NCBI RefSeq assembly: GCF_019090165.1
Contig: NZ_JAHRIB010000152.1
Coordinates: 1 to 64,000 of the forward strand
Direction: 5' to 3'
DNA length: 64,000 bases
Source: Streptomyces sp. BV286
Lineage (GTDB): Bacteria; Actinomycetota; Actinomycetes; Streptomycetales; Streptomycetaceae
The translations under genes were made by a program, and so were the position numbers. Under the pieces are notes generated by a model. That model was given only the letters and a program-made list of their open reading frames with translations. It did no database searches and was not told the origin of the DNA. Positions 49,288 through 57,704 of the stretch are shown one piece after another. Numbering within the stretch: position 1 is the stretch's first letter; every line of letters starts with the position of its first letter.

Positions 49288-50115
49288 CTACAGTTCGGAC
49301 TCGCCCCACCGGCTGACGATCACGTCGTCGCCGACCGACACCTTGCCGGTGCGCAGGACCGCGAACTTCGCGCCGAACGCGACTCCGCCCTCAGCCGCCC
49401 GGCGGTATCCGGCGAGGGTGCGGAGTGGTTCAGGACCCGCTCTGGAACCTGACCGTTGGTCGACCAGGGTCACGGCACAGCGGATGGCGAGCTTCGCGTA
49501 CCCCAGTTCCGCCCCGCCGACGGTGATGCGGTGGGCGCGGTCCTCCGTGTGCGGTTCGTCCCAGCCGTCGATCACGATGTTCGGGCGGAATCGCTCCATG
49601 GACAACGGGTGCGCGCCGCGTTCGGCCAGCTTGCGGTGCAGCTGATCCAGGGTGGAGCGCGACAGCACGTGCAGCGCGCTGCTGTCGGCGTAGCCGGAGG
49701 TGCCCGGTGTCCGCCCTCCGGTCACCCGGTCGTGTTCCTGCGGCACGCGCACGAGTCTGCTGGGGCTGCCGAGCAGGTCCGAGAGCCAGACGGCCGCCGG
49801 GTCGCCCTGGTCGATCCCCTGGTACGCGGTGCCGAAGAGGTCGACCGGTCGCGGGGCGCCGACGGTGTCCACCTCGATGTCCACGGGCTCGCGGCCGGGC
49901 GCACGAAGCCTGAGACGGTACCCGTCGCCGGTGATCTCGGGCTGGACGACCGCCAGCAGCGGATCGCGCCGCTGGGTGCGGTACACACCCTCTTCGCTGA
50001 CGACCATGAAGCTGCGGTCGTGCGCCAGACCGGCGGGCGTCACCAGCGCCTCGCTCGCCGATGTCCCGGCGCACCCCTTGATGGGGTAGTACGTCAACTC
50101 GACGACGTTGGCCAT
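49288..50115 (-). CDS. MOSC domain protein with N-terminal beta-barrel
   Basis: A 275-residue protein: MOSC N-terminal beta-barrel (VVELTYYPIKGCAGTSASEALVTPAGLAHDRSFMVV) and a C-terminal MOSC domain (FRPNIVIDGW, GYAKLAIRCAVTLVDQ with the conserved Cys, and RTGKVSVGDDV). MOSC proteins bind molybdenum cofactor or persulfide and include mARC-type reductases and pyridoxal-sulfur carriers. ATG 50115 is preceded by a weak GGGA site. A hairpin CTACGGC / GCCGTAG (49232-49272) lies past its 3' end, before the convergent regulator. Confidence 0.9.
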   Translation of the reverse strand: MANVVELTYYPIKGCAGTSASEALVTPAGLAHDRSFMVVSEEGVYRTQRRDPLLAVVQPEITGDGYRLRLRAPGREPVDIEVDTVGAPRPVDLFGTAYQGIDQGDPAAVWLSDLLGSPSRLVRVPQEHDRVTGGRTPGTSGYADSSALHVLSRSTLDQLHRKLAERGAHPLSMERFRPNIVIDGWDEPHTEDRAHRITVGGAELGYAKLAIRCAVTLVDQRSGSRAGPEPLRTLAGYRRAAEGGVAFGAKFAVLRTGKVSVGDDVIVSRWGESEL

Positions 50116-50434
50116 GCGTTGTCCCGCTTCCCGTTCTTCCCGCTGCGTCCGCCCTCCGGAGCGGCTGACGCGAGTACGGCTCTCACCGCGCAGCCGATCC
50201 TGCCATCGCGCCCCGCCGGCAGGGCTCCCTTCCACGCAATGCGGTGCACTTCATAGGCACCCCAACCGGCCTGCAGGAGTCCGACGCTCAGGCACGGACT
50301 CCTGCCCGTGCCGTCCCTCTCGCCCCTGGCGCACGTCGTTTTCCGTCCCGGATGCTTGATTATGCTTGAAATCTCGCTATATCTTGCAAGAGTAATCATT
50401 CTGCAGGGCGATCATCCCATCGGGAGGGGTCGGC
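50116..50434. other. Gene-free stretch upstream of the SIS/aldolase operon
   Basis: About 320 bases between the divergent MOSC and SIS genes. The first 230 bases are GC-rich and featureless. The last 80 contain an AT-rich promoter block with direct repeats (described at 50352-50385) and the ribosome site GGGAGGGG for GTG 50435. Confidence 0.5.
50352..50385 (+). promoter_or_regulatory. Promoter with two ATGCTTGA direct repeats for the SIS/aldolase operon
   Basis: ATGCTTGA occurs at 50352-50359 and 50362-50369, exactly 10 bp apart, on one DNA face. TTGATT (50356-50361) and TATCTT (50380-50385), 18 bases apart, form a promoter overlapped by the repeats, so the bound protein is expected to repress. 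The DeoR family, common for such sugar genes, uses direct repeats. Confidence 0.6.
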
Positions 50435-51319
50435 GTGAGTCATGTCGAGAACGAACTGGTGGCCCAGCCCGAATGCTGGGTACGGGCCGCCGACGAGGCA
50501 GCGGCGCACGCGTCCGTGCTGCCCGCCTCGGGGGAGCGTGTCGCGCTGGTCGGGTGCGGCACCTCGTGGTTCATGGGGCAGGCCGCCGCGGCCCTGCGTG
50601 AACAGGCGGGACAGGGCGAGACGGACGCCTTCGCCGCCTCCGAATACCCCCACGGCCGCTCGTACGACCGAGTGATCGCCCTGACCCGCTCCGGCACCAC
50701 CACGGAGGTCCTCGACCTGCTCGGCCGGCTGAAGGGGCGCACGCGCACGGTCGCGATCACCGCGGATCCTCGAACTCCCGTGATGCAGGCGGCCGATGAC
50801 GTCGTCGTACTCGACTACGCCGACGAGCGGTCCGTCGTACAGACACGGTTCGCGACCACCGCTCTGACCCTGCTGCGCGCACACCTCGGCCTGCACACCG
50901 ACGCCGTCGTCGCCGACGCCCGCACCGCGCTGGCGGAGCCGCTGCCCGAAGGGCTCGTCGACTGCACGCAGTTCACGTTCCTCGGGCGCGGCTGGAGCGT
51001 CGGTCTCGCGAACGAAGCCGGGCTCAAGATGCGCGAGGCCTCCCTGGCCTGGACCGAGGCCTATCCGGCGATGGAGTACCGCCACGGCCCGATCAGTGTC
51101 ACCACCGCGGGCACCGCGACCTGGATGCTGGGCGAGGCACCCGACGGGCTGGCCCAACAGGTCCGTGACACGGGGGCGTTGTGGGTCGAAGGCGGACTCG
51201 ACCCCCTCGCCGAACTCGTCCGCGCCCAGCGACTCGCCGTGGCCGTCGCCGCAGCCCGGGGCCTGGACCCCGACGAGCCCCGCCACCTCACCCGCTCGGT
51301 CATCCTCACCACGCCCTGA
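50435..51319 (+). CDS. SIS domain sugar isomerase (AgaS-like)
   Basis: A 294-residue double-SIS protein. Residue stretches ALVGCGTSWFMGQAAAALRE and RVIALTRSGTTTEVLDLL (first SIS domain), and TFLGRGWSVGLANEAGLKMREASLAWTEAYPAMEYRHGP (second, with catalytic His/Glu in EYRHGP) match the AgaS/GlmS C-terminal isomerase class. It probably isomerises or deaminates a phosphorylated amino sugar. Start GTG 50435 with GGGAGGGG upstream. The class II aldolase follows after 11 bases. Substrate galactosamine, glucosamine or similar; not set. Confidence 0.9.
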   Translation: MSHVENELVAQPECWVRAADEAAAHASVLPASGERVALVGCGTSWFMGQAAAALREQAGQGETDAFAASEYPHGRSYDRVIALTRSGTTTEVLDLLGRLKGRTRTVAITADPRTPVMQAADDVVVLDYADERSVVQTRFATTALTLLRAHLGLHTDAVVADARTALAEPLPEGLVDCTQFTFLGRGWSVGLANEAGLKMREASLAWTEAYPAMEYRHGPISVTTAGTATWMLGEAPDGLAQQVRDTGALWVEGGLDPLAELVRAQRLAVAVAAARGLDPDEPRHLTRSVILTTP

Positions 51320-51330
51320 AGGGACGGTTC

Positions 51331-52185
51331 ATGCCCCTCGAAGCAGCCGGCGAACTGGTCGCCCGGGCCGCCGCCGCGCGGACCGCCGTCGCCGCCTTCA
51401 ACGTCATCACGCTGGAACACGTCGAGGCCGTCGTCGCCGGCGCCGAGGAGGCGAACGCCCCCGTCATCCTCCAGATCAGCGAGAACGCCGTGAAGTTCCG
51501 CTGCGGACGGCTCCTCCCGCTGGCCCGGGCCGCGACCGCCGCGGCCGAACACGCGGCCGTCCCCGTCGCGTTGCACCTGGACCACGTCGAGAGCGACGAG
51601 CTGCTCCGACAGGCGGCCGACGCCGGATTCAGCTCCGTCATGTACGACGCCGCCCGTCTTCCCTACGCCGAGAACCTTGCCGCGACGCGGGCCGCCGTTG
51701 ACTGGGCCCACACCCAAGGCCTCTGGATCGAGGCCGAGTTGGGCGAGGTCGGCGGCAAGACCGGGCAGGCGCCGCTGGACGCCCACGCGGCCGGCGCCCG
51801 TACCGACCCGGCCGAGGCGCGCGCCTTCGTCGCCGACGCGGGCGTCGACGCTCTGGCCGTGGCGATCGGCAGCACGCACGCCATGACCACGCGCACCGCC
51901 GCCCTGGACCACGACCTGCTCAAGCGCCTCGACGCGGCTCTCGACGTCCCGCTCGTGCTGCACGGCTCGTCCGGCGTCCCGGACGCCGAACTGCGGGCGG
52001 CCGTCGCGGGCGGCATCACCAAGGTGAACGTGGGCACCGCCCTCAACATCGCGATGACCGACGCGATCAGGGAGTTCCTGACCGCACACCCCGAGGCGGT
52101 CGACTCACGCAAGTACCTCGTCGTGGCGCGGCAGGCGATGGTCAGGGCGGTGGCGCGGATCATCGGAGTGCTGGACACTCGCTGA
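51331..52185 (+). CDS. Class II fructose/tagatose-bisphosphate aldolase (GatY/KbaY type)
   Basis: A 284-residue zinc aldolase. Signatures: AVAAFNVITLEHVEAVVAGAEEANAPVILQISE, the VALHLDHVESDELL motif (Asp-His), LWIEAELGEVGGKTG and the VLHGSSGVPDAELRAAVAGGITKVNVGTALN loop (His and Zn-loop Gly). It cleaves a sugar 1,6-bisphosphate to DHAP and an aldehyde. It follows the SIS gene, giving a two-step amino sugar route. AAGGGA precedes ATG 51331. The 3' end overlaps the opposing small gene by 81 bases. Confidence 0.92.
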   Translation: MPLEAAGELVARAAAARTAVAAFNVITLEHVEAVVAGAEEANAPVILQISENAVKFRCGRLLPLARAATAAAEHAAVPVALHLDHVESDELLRQAADAGFSSVMYDAARLPYAENLAATRAAVDWAHTQGLWIEAELGEVGGKTGQAPLDAHAAGARTDPAEARAFVADAGVDALAVAIGSTHAMTTRTAALDHDLLKRLDAALDVPLVLHGSSGVPDAELRAAVAGGITKVNVGTALNIAMTDAIREFLTAHPEAVDSRKYLVVARQAMVRAVARIIGVLDTR

Positions 52186-52479
52186 CGTGCCCGGTGGGGC
52201 GTCCGATGCCATGTCGACGAGCTTCTCGAAGAGGAACTCGTGCTTGAGGAACGACACGTTGTACTCGGACCCCGGGTACGGCGGGATCAGCTGGGCCGCC
52301 TGGAACAGCCGCCAGCCGTCCCGCAGCGCGTCCACGCCCGACCCGTAAGGGGGTTCGTCGCTGTCACCGGTCGTGGGTGACGTACGGCCCGTGCCGTCGT
52401 ACACCGACCAGCCGACGACCTCGGAATCCAGCGCCGACGTGCTCAGATAGAGGACCAGCACCTGCTGGCGGACAGTCAT
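52105..52479 (-). CDS. Small hypothetical protein paired with the phytanoyl-CoA dioxygenase gene
   Basis: A 124-residue protein, MTVRQQVLVLYLSTSALDSEVVGWSVYDG at the N terminus and a conserved-looking DGWRLFQAAQLIPPYPG and FLKHEFLFEKLVD core. It ends in a polar tail (SDDPRHRPDHRLPRHDEVLA) that lies over the aldolase gene on the other strand (52105-52185, 81 bases). AGGAGG precedes ATG 52479, which overlaps the upstream gene stop (ATGA), so it is translationally coupled to it. No family is recognised; the domain probably ends near residue 95 and the tail may be extra. Confidence 0.7.
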   Translation of the reverse strand: MTVRQQVLVLYLSTSALDSEVVGWSVYDGTGRTSPTTGDSDEPPYGSGVDALRDGWRLFQAAQLIPPYPGSEYNVSFLKHEFLFEKLVDMASDAPPGTSASVQHSDDPRHRPDHRLPRHDEVLA

Positions 52480-53318
52480 ACGGCTTCCTCCTGTGGGCGG
52501 TTGGAGACGCGGGTGACCCAGTGTTCGAGATCGAAGGACGCGTCGCCGGTGAGCGAGCGCCACAGCAGTACGCGGTTGTAGAGCTCCAGACGGCCGGTGG
52601 CGGGTTCGTACCACGGGAACGTCGTCGCGAGTTCCTCGGCCACCCGCGGGTCGGCGAGGTCCGAGGTGTCCCACAGGCGTCGCTGCCGTACCGCCGGGTT
52701 GAAGCGGATCTTGAACATGTAGCGCACCACGTCGCTGTCGTTGCGCCGCCCGCCGTGCCAGAGTCCGTGGTGCAGAAACACCACGGTGCCTGCCGGGCAG
52801 ACGAGCCGGGACTGGCCGAGCAGATTCTGGTAGCGGCCCGTGTCCGACTCGTTCGTGCGCCGCAGGTGGCTGCCGGGCACGCTGAGGGTGCCGCCCATGT
52901 CCAGGGTCACGTCCTGCGGGTAGTACATCAGCTGGACGTCGAAGGCGTCCGTGCGGACGTCGATGATCGCGTCACCGTGCAGTGGCTGCGCCGACCCCTC
53001 GTGGGGCTCGCGGACGTGCACGGCGTGATGGTCGACGCGCGGGCCCGGACCGACGAGGCTGCGCAGGGCGCCCGCCACGGCCGGGACACCGAGCAGTCGC
53101 CGCACGAAGGAGCCCTCGGGGTAGGCGTCCGCCACCGTGCTGCCGTACGGCACGGCGGGTACACCGCGCCCCAGGACGTCGATCGCCTCCTCGTTCATCC
53201 CGGCCGGGACCACCGCGTCCAGACGCAGCGAGCCGTGGGCCACGAAGCGGGCCATCCGCACCGAGTCCAGAAGGGGAGGGCGTTCGGGATGCGCCGGAGG
53301 ATGCTCGGGATGCGTCAT
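52476..53318 (-). CDS. Phytanoyl-CoA dioxygenase family protein
   Basis: A 280-residue Fe(II)/2-oxoglutarate dioxygenase. Double-stranded beta-helix with iron ligands in PLHGDAIID (His-x-Asp) and the distal His in FLHHGLWHGGRRND; Arg in GGRRND or RYMFKIRFN could bind 2-oxoglutarate. It may hydroxylate a small metabolite, as in ectoine or secondary metabolism. It is coupled to the small gene and divergent from the AraC regulator, with only 70 bases between, so AraC is the likely regulator. Confidence 0.88.
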   Translation of the reverse strand: MTHPEHPPAHPERPPLLDSVRMARFVAHGSLRLDAVVPAGMNEEAIDVLGRGVPAVPYGSTVADAYPEGSFVRRLLGVPAVAGALRSLVGPGPRVDHHAVHVREPHEGSAQPLHGDAIIDVRTDAFDVQLMYYPQDVTLDMGGTLSVPGSHLRRTNESDTGRYQNLLGQSRLVCPAGTVVFLHHGLWHGGRRNDSDVVRYMFKIRFNPAVRQRRLWDTSDLADPRVAEELATTFPWYEPATGRLELYNRVLLWRSLTGDASFDLEHWVTRVSNRPQEEAV

Positions 53319-53353
53319 GGACCGACCGTACGGAGCCTGGCCGGTCCTTCGCG

Positions 53354-53389
53354 TTGGCCCGTTTCACCACCGCTGGTAGTTTTTCACCA
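53354..53389 (+). promoter_or_regulatory. Leaderless promoter and TTTCACCA repeats of the AraC gene
   Basis: TTGGCC (53354-53359) and TAGTTT (53377-53382) are 17 bases apart. The ATG at 53389 starts seven bases after the -10 box, so the mRNA should be leaderless. TTTCACCA occurs at 53362-53369 and 53382-53389, 20 bp apart in direct order, which fits the tandem binding of an AraC-type activator and possible autoregulation. Confidence 0.65.
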
Positions 53390-54165
53390 TGCGGGTCACG
53401 CACATCCACCTGGGCGAACCGCCCGTCGTCGCCAACGCGGGCGTCGGCGTGCACGGTGTCGCGAGCCGCACGGACGTCTTCCGGCTGCCGGAGCTGTGGC
53501 AGTTGCACCTGTACCAGTACGAGGCCGAGCTGACCGTGGACGGCACACCGCACCTCATCCGGCCCGGCCGGATCAGCCTCGTGCCGCCCGGCGCGACGGT
53601 TCGTTACCGCTACCAGGGCCGCTCGGAGCACCTGTACGCACACCTGCGCATCGCCCCCGCCGGGGCACCGCGCACCGTGCCCGTACTGCAGGACGCGGGA
53701 CCCGAACTCCCCATGCTGACCGGGCTGATGCTCCAGGCGGTCGCCTCCGCGCCGAGCGCACCGGAACGCACCCGGGCCGAGATCTGGACCGCGCTGTGGC
53801 GCATCGCCGACCTCGCCCCGGCCGCCGAACGCCCCGGCCCGCATCCGGCCGTCACCGCCGCGATCGCCTATGTCGAGGCGAACCTCGCCGCCCCGCTCAC
53901 CGTGCCCGCCGTGGCCCGGGCCGCGGGCGTCTCGCACAACCACCTGACCCGGCTCTTCCGCGCCACCACGGGCGGCACGGTCGTGGCGTACATCCGCCGC
54001 CGCCGACTCGATCGCGCCCGGCATCTGTTGCGTGCCTCGACCCTGTCCATCCCGGCGGTCGCCGCGTCGGTCGGCATCCCCGATCTGCAGGCGTTCAACA
54101 AGGCCTGCAGGCGTGAACTCGGAGCCTCGCCACGAGCGCTGCGCGGCGAGACCGGCACAGCCTGA
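53389..54165 (+). CDS. AraC family transcriptional regulator
   Basis: A 258-residue regulator. The N-terminal cupin half (about 20-120) contains VFRLPELWQLHLYQYEAELTVDG and RISLVPPGATVRYRYQG. The C-terminal half has two HTH motifs: LTVPAVARAAGVSHNHLTRLFRATTG and LSIPAVAASVGIPDLQAFNKACRRELGASPRALR. It is divergent from the phytanoyl-CoA dioxygenase-like gene and has a leaderless promoter. The ligand, and whether it activates its neighbour, are inferred. Confidence 0.92.
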   Translation: MRVTHIHLGEPPVVANAGVGVHGVASRTDVFRLPELWQLHLYQYEAELTVDGTPHLIRPGRISLVPPGATVRYRYQGRSEHLYAHLRIAPAGAPRTVPVLQDAGPELPMLTGLMLQAVASAPSAPERTRAEIWTALWRIADLAPAAERPGPHPAVTAAIAYVEANLAAPLTVPAVARAAGVSHNHLTRLFRATTGGTVVAYIRRRRLDRARHLLRASTLSIPAVAASVGIPDLQAFNKACRRELGASPRALRGETGTA

Positions 54166-54272
54166 GCGGTGCCTGCCCGGCGCGCCCGCCCCTGCCCCTG
54201 CCCCTGCCCCTGTCCGCGTCGGCCCTCAACGTGCCTGCCCCTTCCCGCCCCTGCCCGTTCCCGGGACGGACC

Positions 54273-55433
54273 TCAGGGCTGCTTGACGGCCTTCAGGACC
54301 ACGAACTTCGCGTCGCTCGCGATCAGTTCACTGTTGCCGAAGAGGCGCCGAAGCTTCACGTGGTAGCCGAGATGACGATTGCCGACCACCCACAGCTCGC
54401 CGCCCGGCCGCAGCGCGCGGCGCGCCCCGGTGAACATCCGCCACGCCGTCGCGTCGGTCGTCGCCTGGTGCGAGTGGAAGGGCGGGTTGGTCAGCACCAG
54501 ATCGACGCTCGCCTCCGGGACGCTGTCCAGGGCGTCGTCCACGCGGAACTCCGCCTTGCCGTGATCCACGGTGTCGTCGGTGTTCGCCCGGTACGTCGCC
54601 TCCGCCGAGGCGACCGCCTGGTACGACTCGTCCACGAACAGCACCTCGGCCTCCGGATGCGCCAGCGCCGCCGCCGTACCGACCACGCCGTTGCCGCAGC
54701 CCAGGTCCACGACCCGCCCGGCACTCCGCTCGTACGGCAGATGCCGGAGGAAGAACCTGGTGCCGATGTCGAGGCGCTCCGCGCAGAAGACGCCCGCCTC
54801 GTTGACGACGGTACGGCCGGAGACCGGACCGATGCCCTCGGGCAGCGTGTAGCTGAGCGGCCACGGGTTCGCCGGCCGCACGAGCCCGGGGCTCGGCGTG
54901 CAGAAGATGAGCCGGGCCTTCTTCTCGGCCAGTGACGTCCGGGTAGGACCGAGGATCCGCTCGAACAGCTTGAGCGTCGAGGTGTGGATCTCCTTGACCA
55001 TGCCGGAGCCGACGACGACCGTCCCCTCGTGCACGGCGGGCGCCAGACGCAGCAGCTGGTCCTCCAGGAGCGCGAGGCTCTTCGGCACGCGAACCAGCAG
55101 CACGTCGACGCGCTCGGGCGGTGTGTCCTGGGTGGTGAGAAGGCGTACGGAGCCCTCGTCCGCGCCGTTGCGCACCAGATTGGCCCGGGTCGCCTCCCGG
55201 GTGAGGAACGAGTCGGTGATCTGCACCGGCCCGTGTGCCCGCAGGGCCGTGGTGAGGGCGCCCCAGCGGTCACCGACCACGACGACCGTGCCGTCGAGCG
55301 CCTGGCCACTGGCGGCGAGATGCCTCAGCAGGTACTCGTCGGAGGCGTCCCACGCTCGGAGCTGGTCACGGGAGTCCTCGGGGAAGCGCGCCAGCATAAG
55401 CTCGGCCGAGGGGGTCGTCATACGGTCGGTCAT
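54273..55433 (-). CDS. RlmG/RsmC-type rRNA (guanine-N2) methyltransferase
   Basis: A 386-residue duplicated Rossmann methyltransferase. The N-terminal half (about 1-190) is a degenerate copy; the C-terminal half carries the SAM motif VVDLGCGNGVVGTAAALAHPEAEVLFVDES and the catalytic LTNPPFHSHQATTDATAWRMF (NPPF). It is expected to methylate guanine N2 in 16S or 23S rRNA (RsmC or RlmG; the order of domains fits both). The short ATG 55433 precedes MTTPSAEL; ATG 55421 is also in frame. Divergent from an AlkB-like gene with 73 bases between. Confidence 0.9.
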   Translation of the reverse strand: MTDRMTTPSAELMLARFPEDSRDQLRAWDASDEYLLRHLAASGQALDGTVVVVGDRWGALTTALRAHGPVQITDSFLTREATRANLVRNGADEGSVRLLTTQDTPPERVDVLLVRVPKSLALLEDQLLRLAPAVHEGTVVVGSGMVKEIHTSTLKLFERILGPTRTSLAEKKARLIFCTPSPGLVRPANPWPLSYTLPEGIGPVSGRTVVNEAGVFCAERLDIGTRFFLRHLPYERSAGRVVDLGCGNGVVGTAAALAHPEAEVLFVDESYQAVASAEATYRANTDDTVDHGKAEFRVDDALDSVPEASVDLVLTNPPFHSHQATTDATAWRMFTGARRALRPGGELWVVGNRHLGYHVKLRRLFGNSELIASDAKFVVLKAVKQP

Positions 55434-55506
55434 CGGGTCCAGGCTAGCTGAGGCGCAGATCAGGGAGGTTCGGCAGCCCGGTGCGGCCCTGCGCGAGGAT
55501 GGAACC

Positions 55507-56238
55507 ATGGACGCGGAACTGTTTCCCAGGAGCCGGACGGAGATCGCCCCGGGCGCGGTGCACCTGCCGGACTGGCTGACCCCCGAGCACCAGAAAAAGC
55601 TCCTGGAGGCCTGCCGCGACTGGGCCCGCCCGCCCGCCGGGCTGCGCACGGTCCGAACGCCCGGGGGCGGCACGATGACCTCCCGGCAGGTCTGTCTCGG
55701 TTGGCACTGGTATCCGTACGGTTACGCGCCCACGGTCGTCGACGGGGACGGCGCGCCCGTGAAGCCGTTCCCCGCCTGGCTGGGGGAGCTGGGACGCCGG
55801 GCCGTGGCCGATGCCTTCGGCGGCGGCACCCCGGCGGGAGAATCCCCCGTGGGAGCCGCCCCGGCGGGAGGCCCCCCGGTGAGCGGCGGCCCCGTCCGCC
55901 CAGGGACGACACCTGCCTACGACATCGCGCTGATCAACTTCTACGACGCCGGTGCCCGGATGGGCATGCACCGGGACAGCGACGAGAGGTCCGGCGCCCC
56001 CGTGGTGTCGCTGAGCCTCGGCGACACCTGCGTCTTCCGTTTCGGCAACACCGAGTCGAGAGGCCGCCCGTACACGGACGTGGAGCTGCGCAGCGGCGAC
56101 CTGTTCGTGTTCGGCGGCGGGTCCCGGCTCGCCCACCACGGGGTACCGCGCGTCCACGCGGGCACGGCGCCGCCCGAGTTGGGACTGACCGGCCGGCTGA
56201 ACGTCACCCTGCGGGTGAGCGGCCTCCAGGCCGGCTGA
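55507..56238 (+). CDS. AlkB-like Fe(II)/2-oxoglutarate dioxygenase
   Basis: A 243-residue demethylase-like protein. Core: YDIALINFYDAGARMGMHRDSDE (His-x-Asp), SLGDTCVFRFGN and HHGVPRVH (distal His), with GRLNVTLRV at the end (Arg for 2-oxoglutarate). It reverses alkylation of DNA or RNA by oxidative demethylation. A low-complexity Gly/Pro/Ala insertion of about 30 residues (105-135) separates the barrel halves; other AlkB proteins lack it. ATG 55507 with GGATGGAACC upstream. Divergent from the methyltransferase. Confidence 0.9.
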   Translation: MDAELFPRSRTEIAPGAVHLPDWLTPEHQKKLLEACRDWARPPAGLRTVRTPGGGTMTSRQVCLGWHWYPYGYAPTVVDGDGAPVKPFPAWLGELGRRAVADAFGGGTPAGESPVGAAPAGGPPVSGGPVRPGTTPAYDIALINFYDAGARMGMHRDSDERSGAPVVSLSLGDTCVFRFGNTESRGRPYTDVELRSGDLFVFGGGSRLAHHGVPRVHAGTAPPELGLTGRLNVTLRVSGLQAG

Positions 56239-56277
56239 CCGGTCACCGGGCGACCGGATCATGGGAGACTCGCTCTC

Positions 56278-57519
56278 ATGAGCGGCAAGGCGGCCCCCAG
56301 AGCTGCGGGAGAAGGAAGCATCAGGACACGGCTGGACCGAGGGCGTGGTGCGCTCGGGCCCGCGCTGGAGCTCGTGCACACGGGACGCGCGCCGACACGG
56401 GCCGTGCTCACCGCCGAGCTGGGTGTCACGCGCGCGACGGCCGGCGCGGTCGCCGCGGAGCTGGAGGCGCTCGGCCTGATCCACGTGGACGCCCGCCCAG
56501 GGGCGGCCGCCGGCTCCCAGGGCCGTCCCTCGCACCGCCTCGAACTCGCCGAGGGCGGGCCCGTCGCCCTCGCCGCGCAGGTCCACGCCGACGGCTTCCG
56601 GGCCGCCCTGGTCGGCCTCGGCGGCCGGATCGTGGCGACCGCCCCCGGCTGCGAGACCGTGGACGCCGACCCGGCGAAGGTGCTCGGCTCGGTCGTGGAG
56701 GCGGGCGCCGAACTGCTTCGGGAGACGGGGCGCCGCTGCGTGGGCGCCGGACTGGCCGTCCCGTCGGCCGTGGCGGAACCCGAGGGCACCGCGCTCAACC
56801 CGCTCCACCTGGCCTGGCCGGCCGGTGCGCCCGTGCGGGAGATCTTCGCGGAGCGCGTCCGCGCGGCCGGCCTCACCGGACCGGCGTTCGCCGCCAACGA
56901 CGTCAATCTCGCCGCGCTCGCCGAACACCGGCACGGCGCGGGCCGCGGCGCCCGCGATCTGCTGTGCGTGGCGACGGGGCACCGGGGCGTCGGTGGCGCG
57001 CTGGTGCTCGACGGCCGCCTGCACATGGGCAGTTCGGGTCTCGCGCTCGAGGTCGGTCACCTCACGGTCAACCCGGAGGGCCGTCCGTGCCACTGCGGCA
57101 GCCGGGGATGCCTGGACGTCGAGGCGGACCCGCTGGCCTTCCTCACGGCGGCCCACCGCGACCCCGGCCCCGAGGTGTCACTGCTCCAGCAGGCCAACGA
57201 CCTGATCCGCGACCAGTACGCCGACCCGACCGTACGCACCGCCGCCGAGGCACTGATCGACCGGCTGGGCCTGGGCCTCGCGGGCCTGGTCAACATCCTC
57301 AACCCGGACCGCATCATCCTCGGCGGCCTGCACCGCACCCTCCTCGACGCGGACCCGGAGAGGCTGCGGGCCGTGGTGGCCGACCGCAGCCTGTGGGGGC
57401 AGAGTGGAGGCGTACCCATCCTGGCCTGCACGCTGGACCACAACAGCCTGGTCGGGGCCGCCGAACTGGCGTGGCAGCCGGTGCTCGACGATCCGATCAC
57501 GGCACTGGCACGGGTCTGA
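56278..57519 (+). CDS. ROK family transcriptional repressor (NagC/XylR type)
   Basis: A 413-residue regulator. N-terminal winged HTH (about 35-85: TRAVLTAELGVTRATAGAVAAELEALGL) fused to a ROK domain with VGAGLAVPSAVAEPEGTALNPLHLAWP, ATGHRGVGGALVLDGRLHMGSSGLALEVGHL and the zinc site CHCGSRGCLD. Members such as NagC and XylR repress sugar uptake genes until a phosphorylated sugar binds. No sugar operon is adjacent in this window, so the target is unknown. The ribosome site GGGAG sits 14 bases upstream. Short 24-bp repeats follow the gene. Confidence 0.9.
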   Translation: MSGKAAPRAAGEGSIRTRLDRGRGALGPALELVHTGRAPTRAVLTAELGVTRATAGAVAAELEALGLIHVDARPGAAAGSQGRPSHRLELAEGGPVALAAQVHADGFRAALVGLGGRIVATAPGCETVDADPAKVLGSVVEAGAELLRETGRRCVGAGLAVPSAVAEPEGTALNPLHLAWPAGAPVREIFAERVRAAGLTGPAFAANDVNLAALAEHRHGAGRGARDLLCVATGHRGVGGALVLDGRLHMGSSGLALEVGHLTVNPEGRPCHCGSRGCLDVEADPLAFLTAAHRDPGPEVSLLQQANDLIRDQYADPTVRTAAEALIDRLGLGLAGLVNILNPDRIILGGLHRTLLDADPERLRAVVADRSLWGQSGGVPILACTLDHNSLVGAAELAWQPVLDDPITALARV

Positions 57520-57596
57520 GACCTGCCTCGGCCCGAAGACCGTCGAGCCACGCCAAGCGGTCGAGCCGACGTCGGGCCGCAGGCGCTCCGGCCTTC

Positions 57597-57644
57597 AGGC
57601 CCGCAAGCCTTCAGACCCTGAGGCCCGCAAGCATTCAGGCCCTC
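57597..57644. repeat. Two-copy 24-bp direct repeat
   Basis: AGGCCCGCAAGC is followed by a similar 12-base half (CTTCAGACCCTG or ATTCAGGCCCTC). It occurs twice in phase, at 57597 and 57621, with a partial third copy. It sits between the convergent ROK and phosphotriesterase genes. No coding frame; purpose unknown. Confidence 0.6.
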
Positions 57645-57704
57645 AGGCTGTCGATCCGGAGCCCGCGTCGTGGTGCCCGCCCCCGGGCCATGGTGTCGGA
57701 CGGC

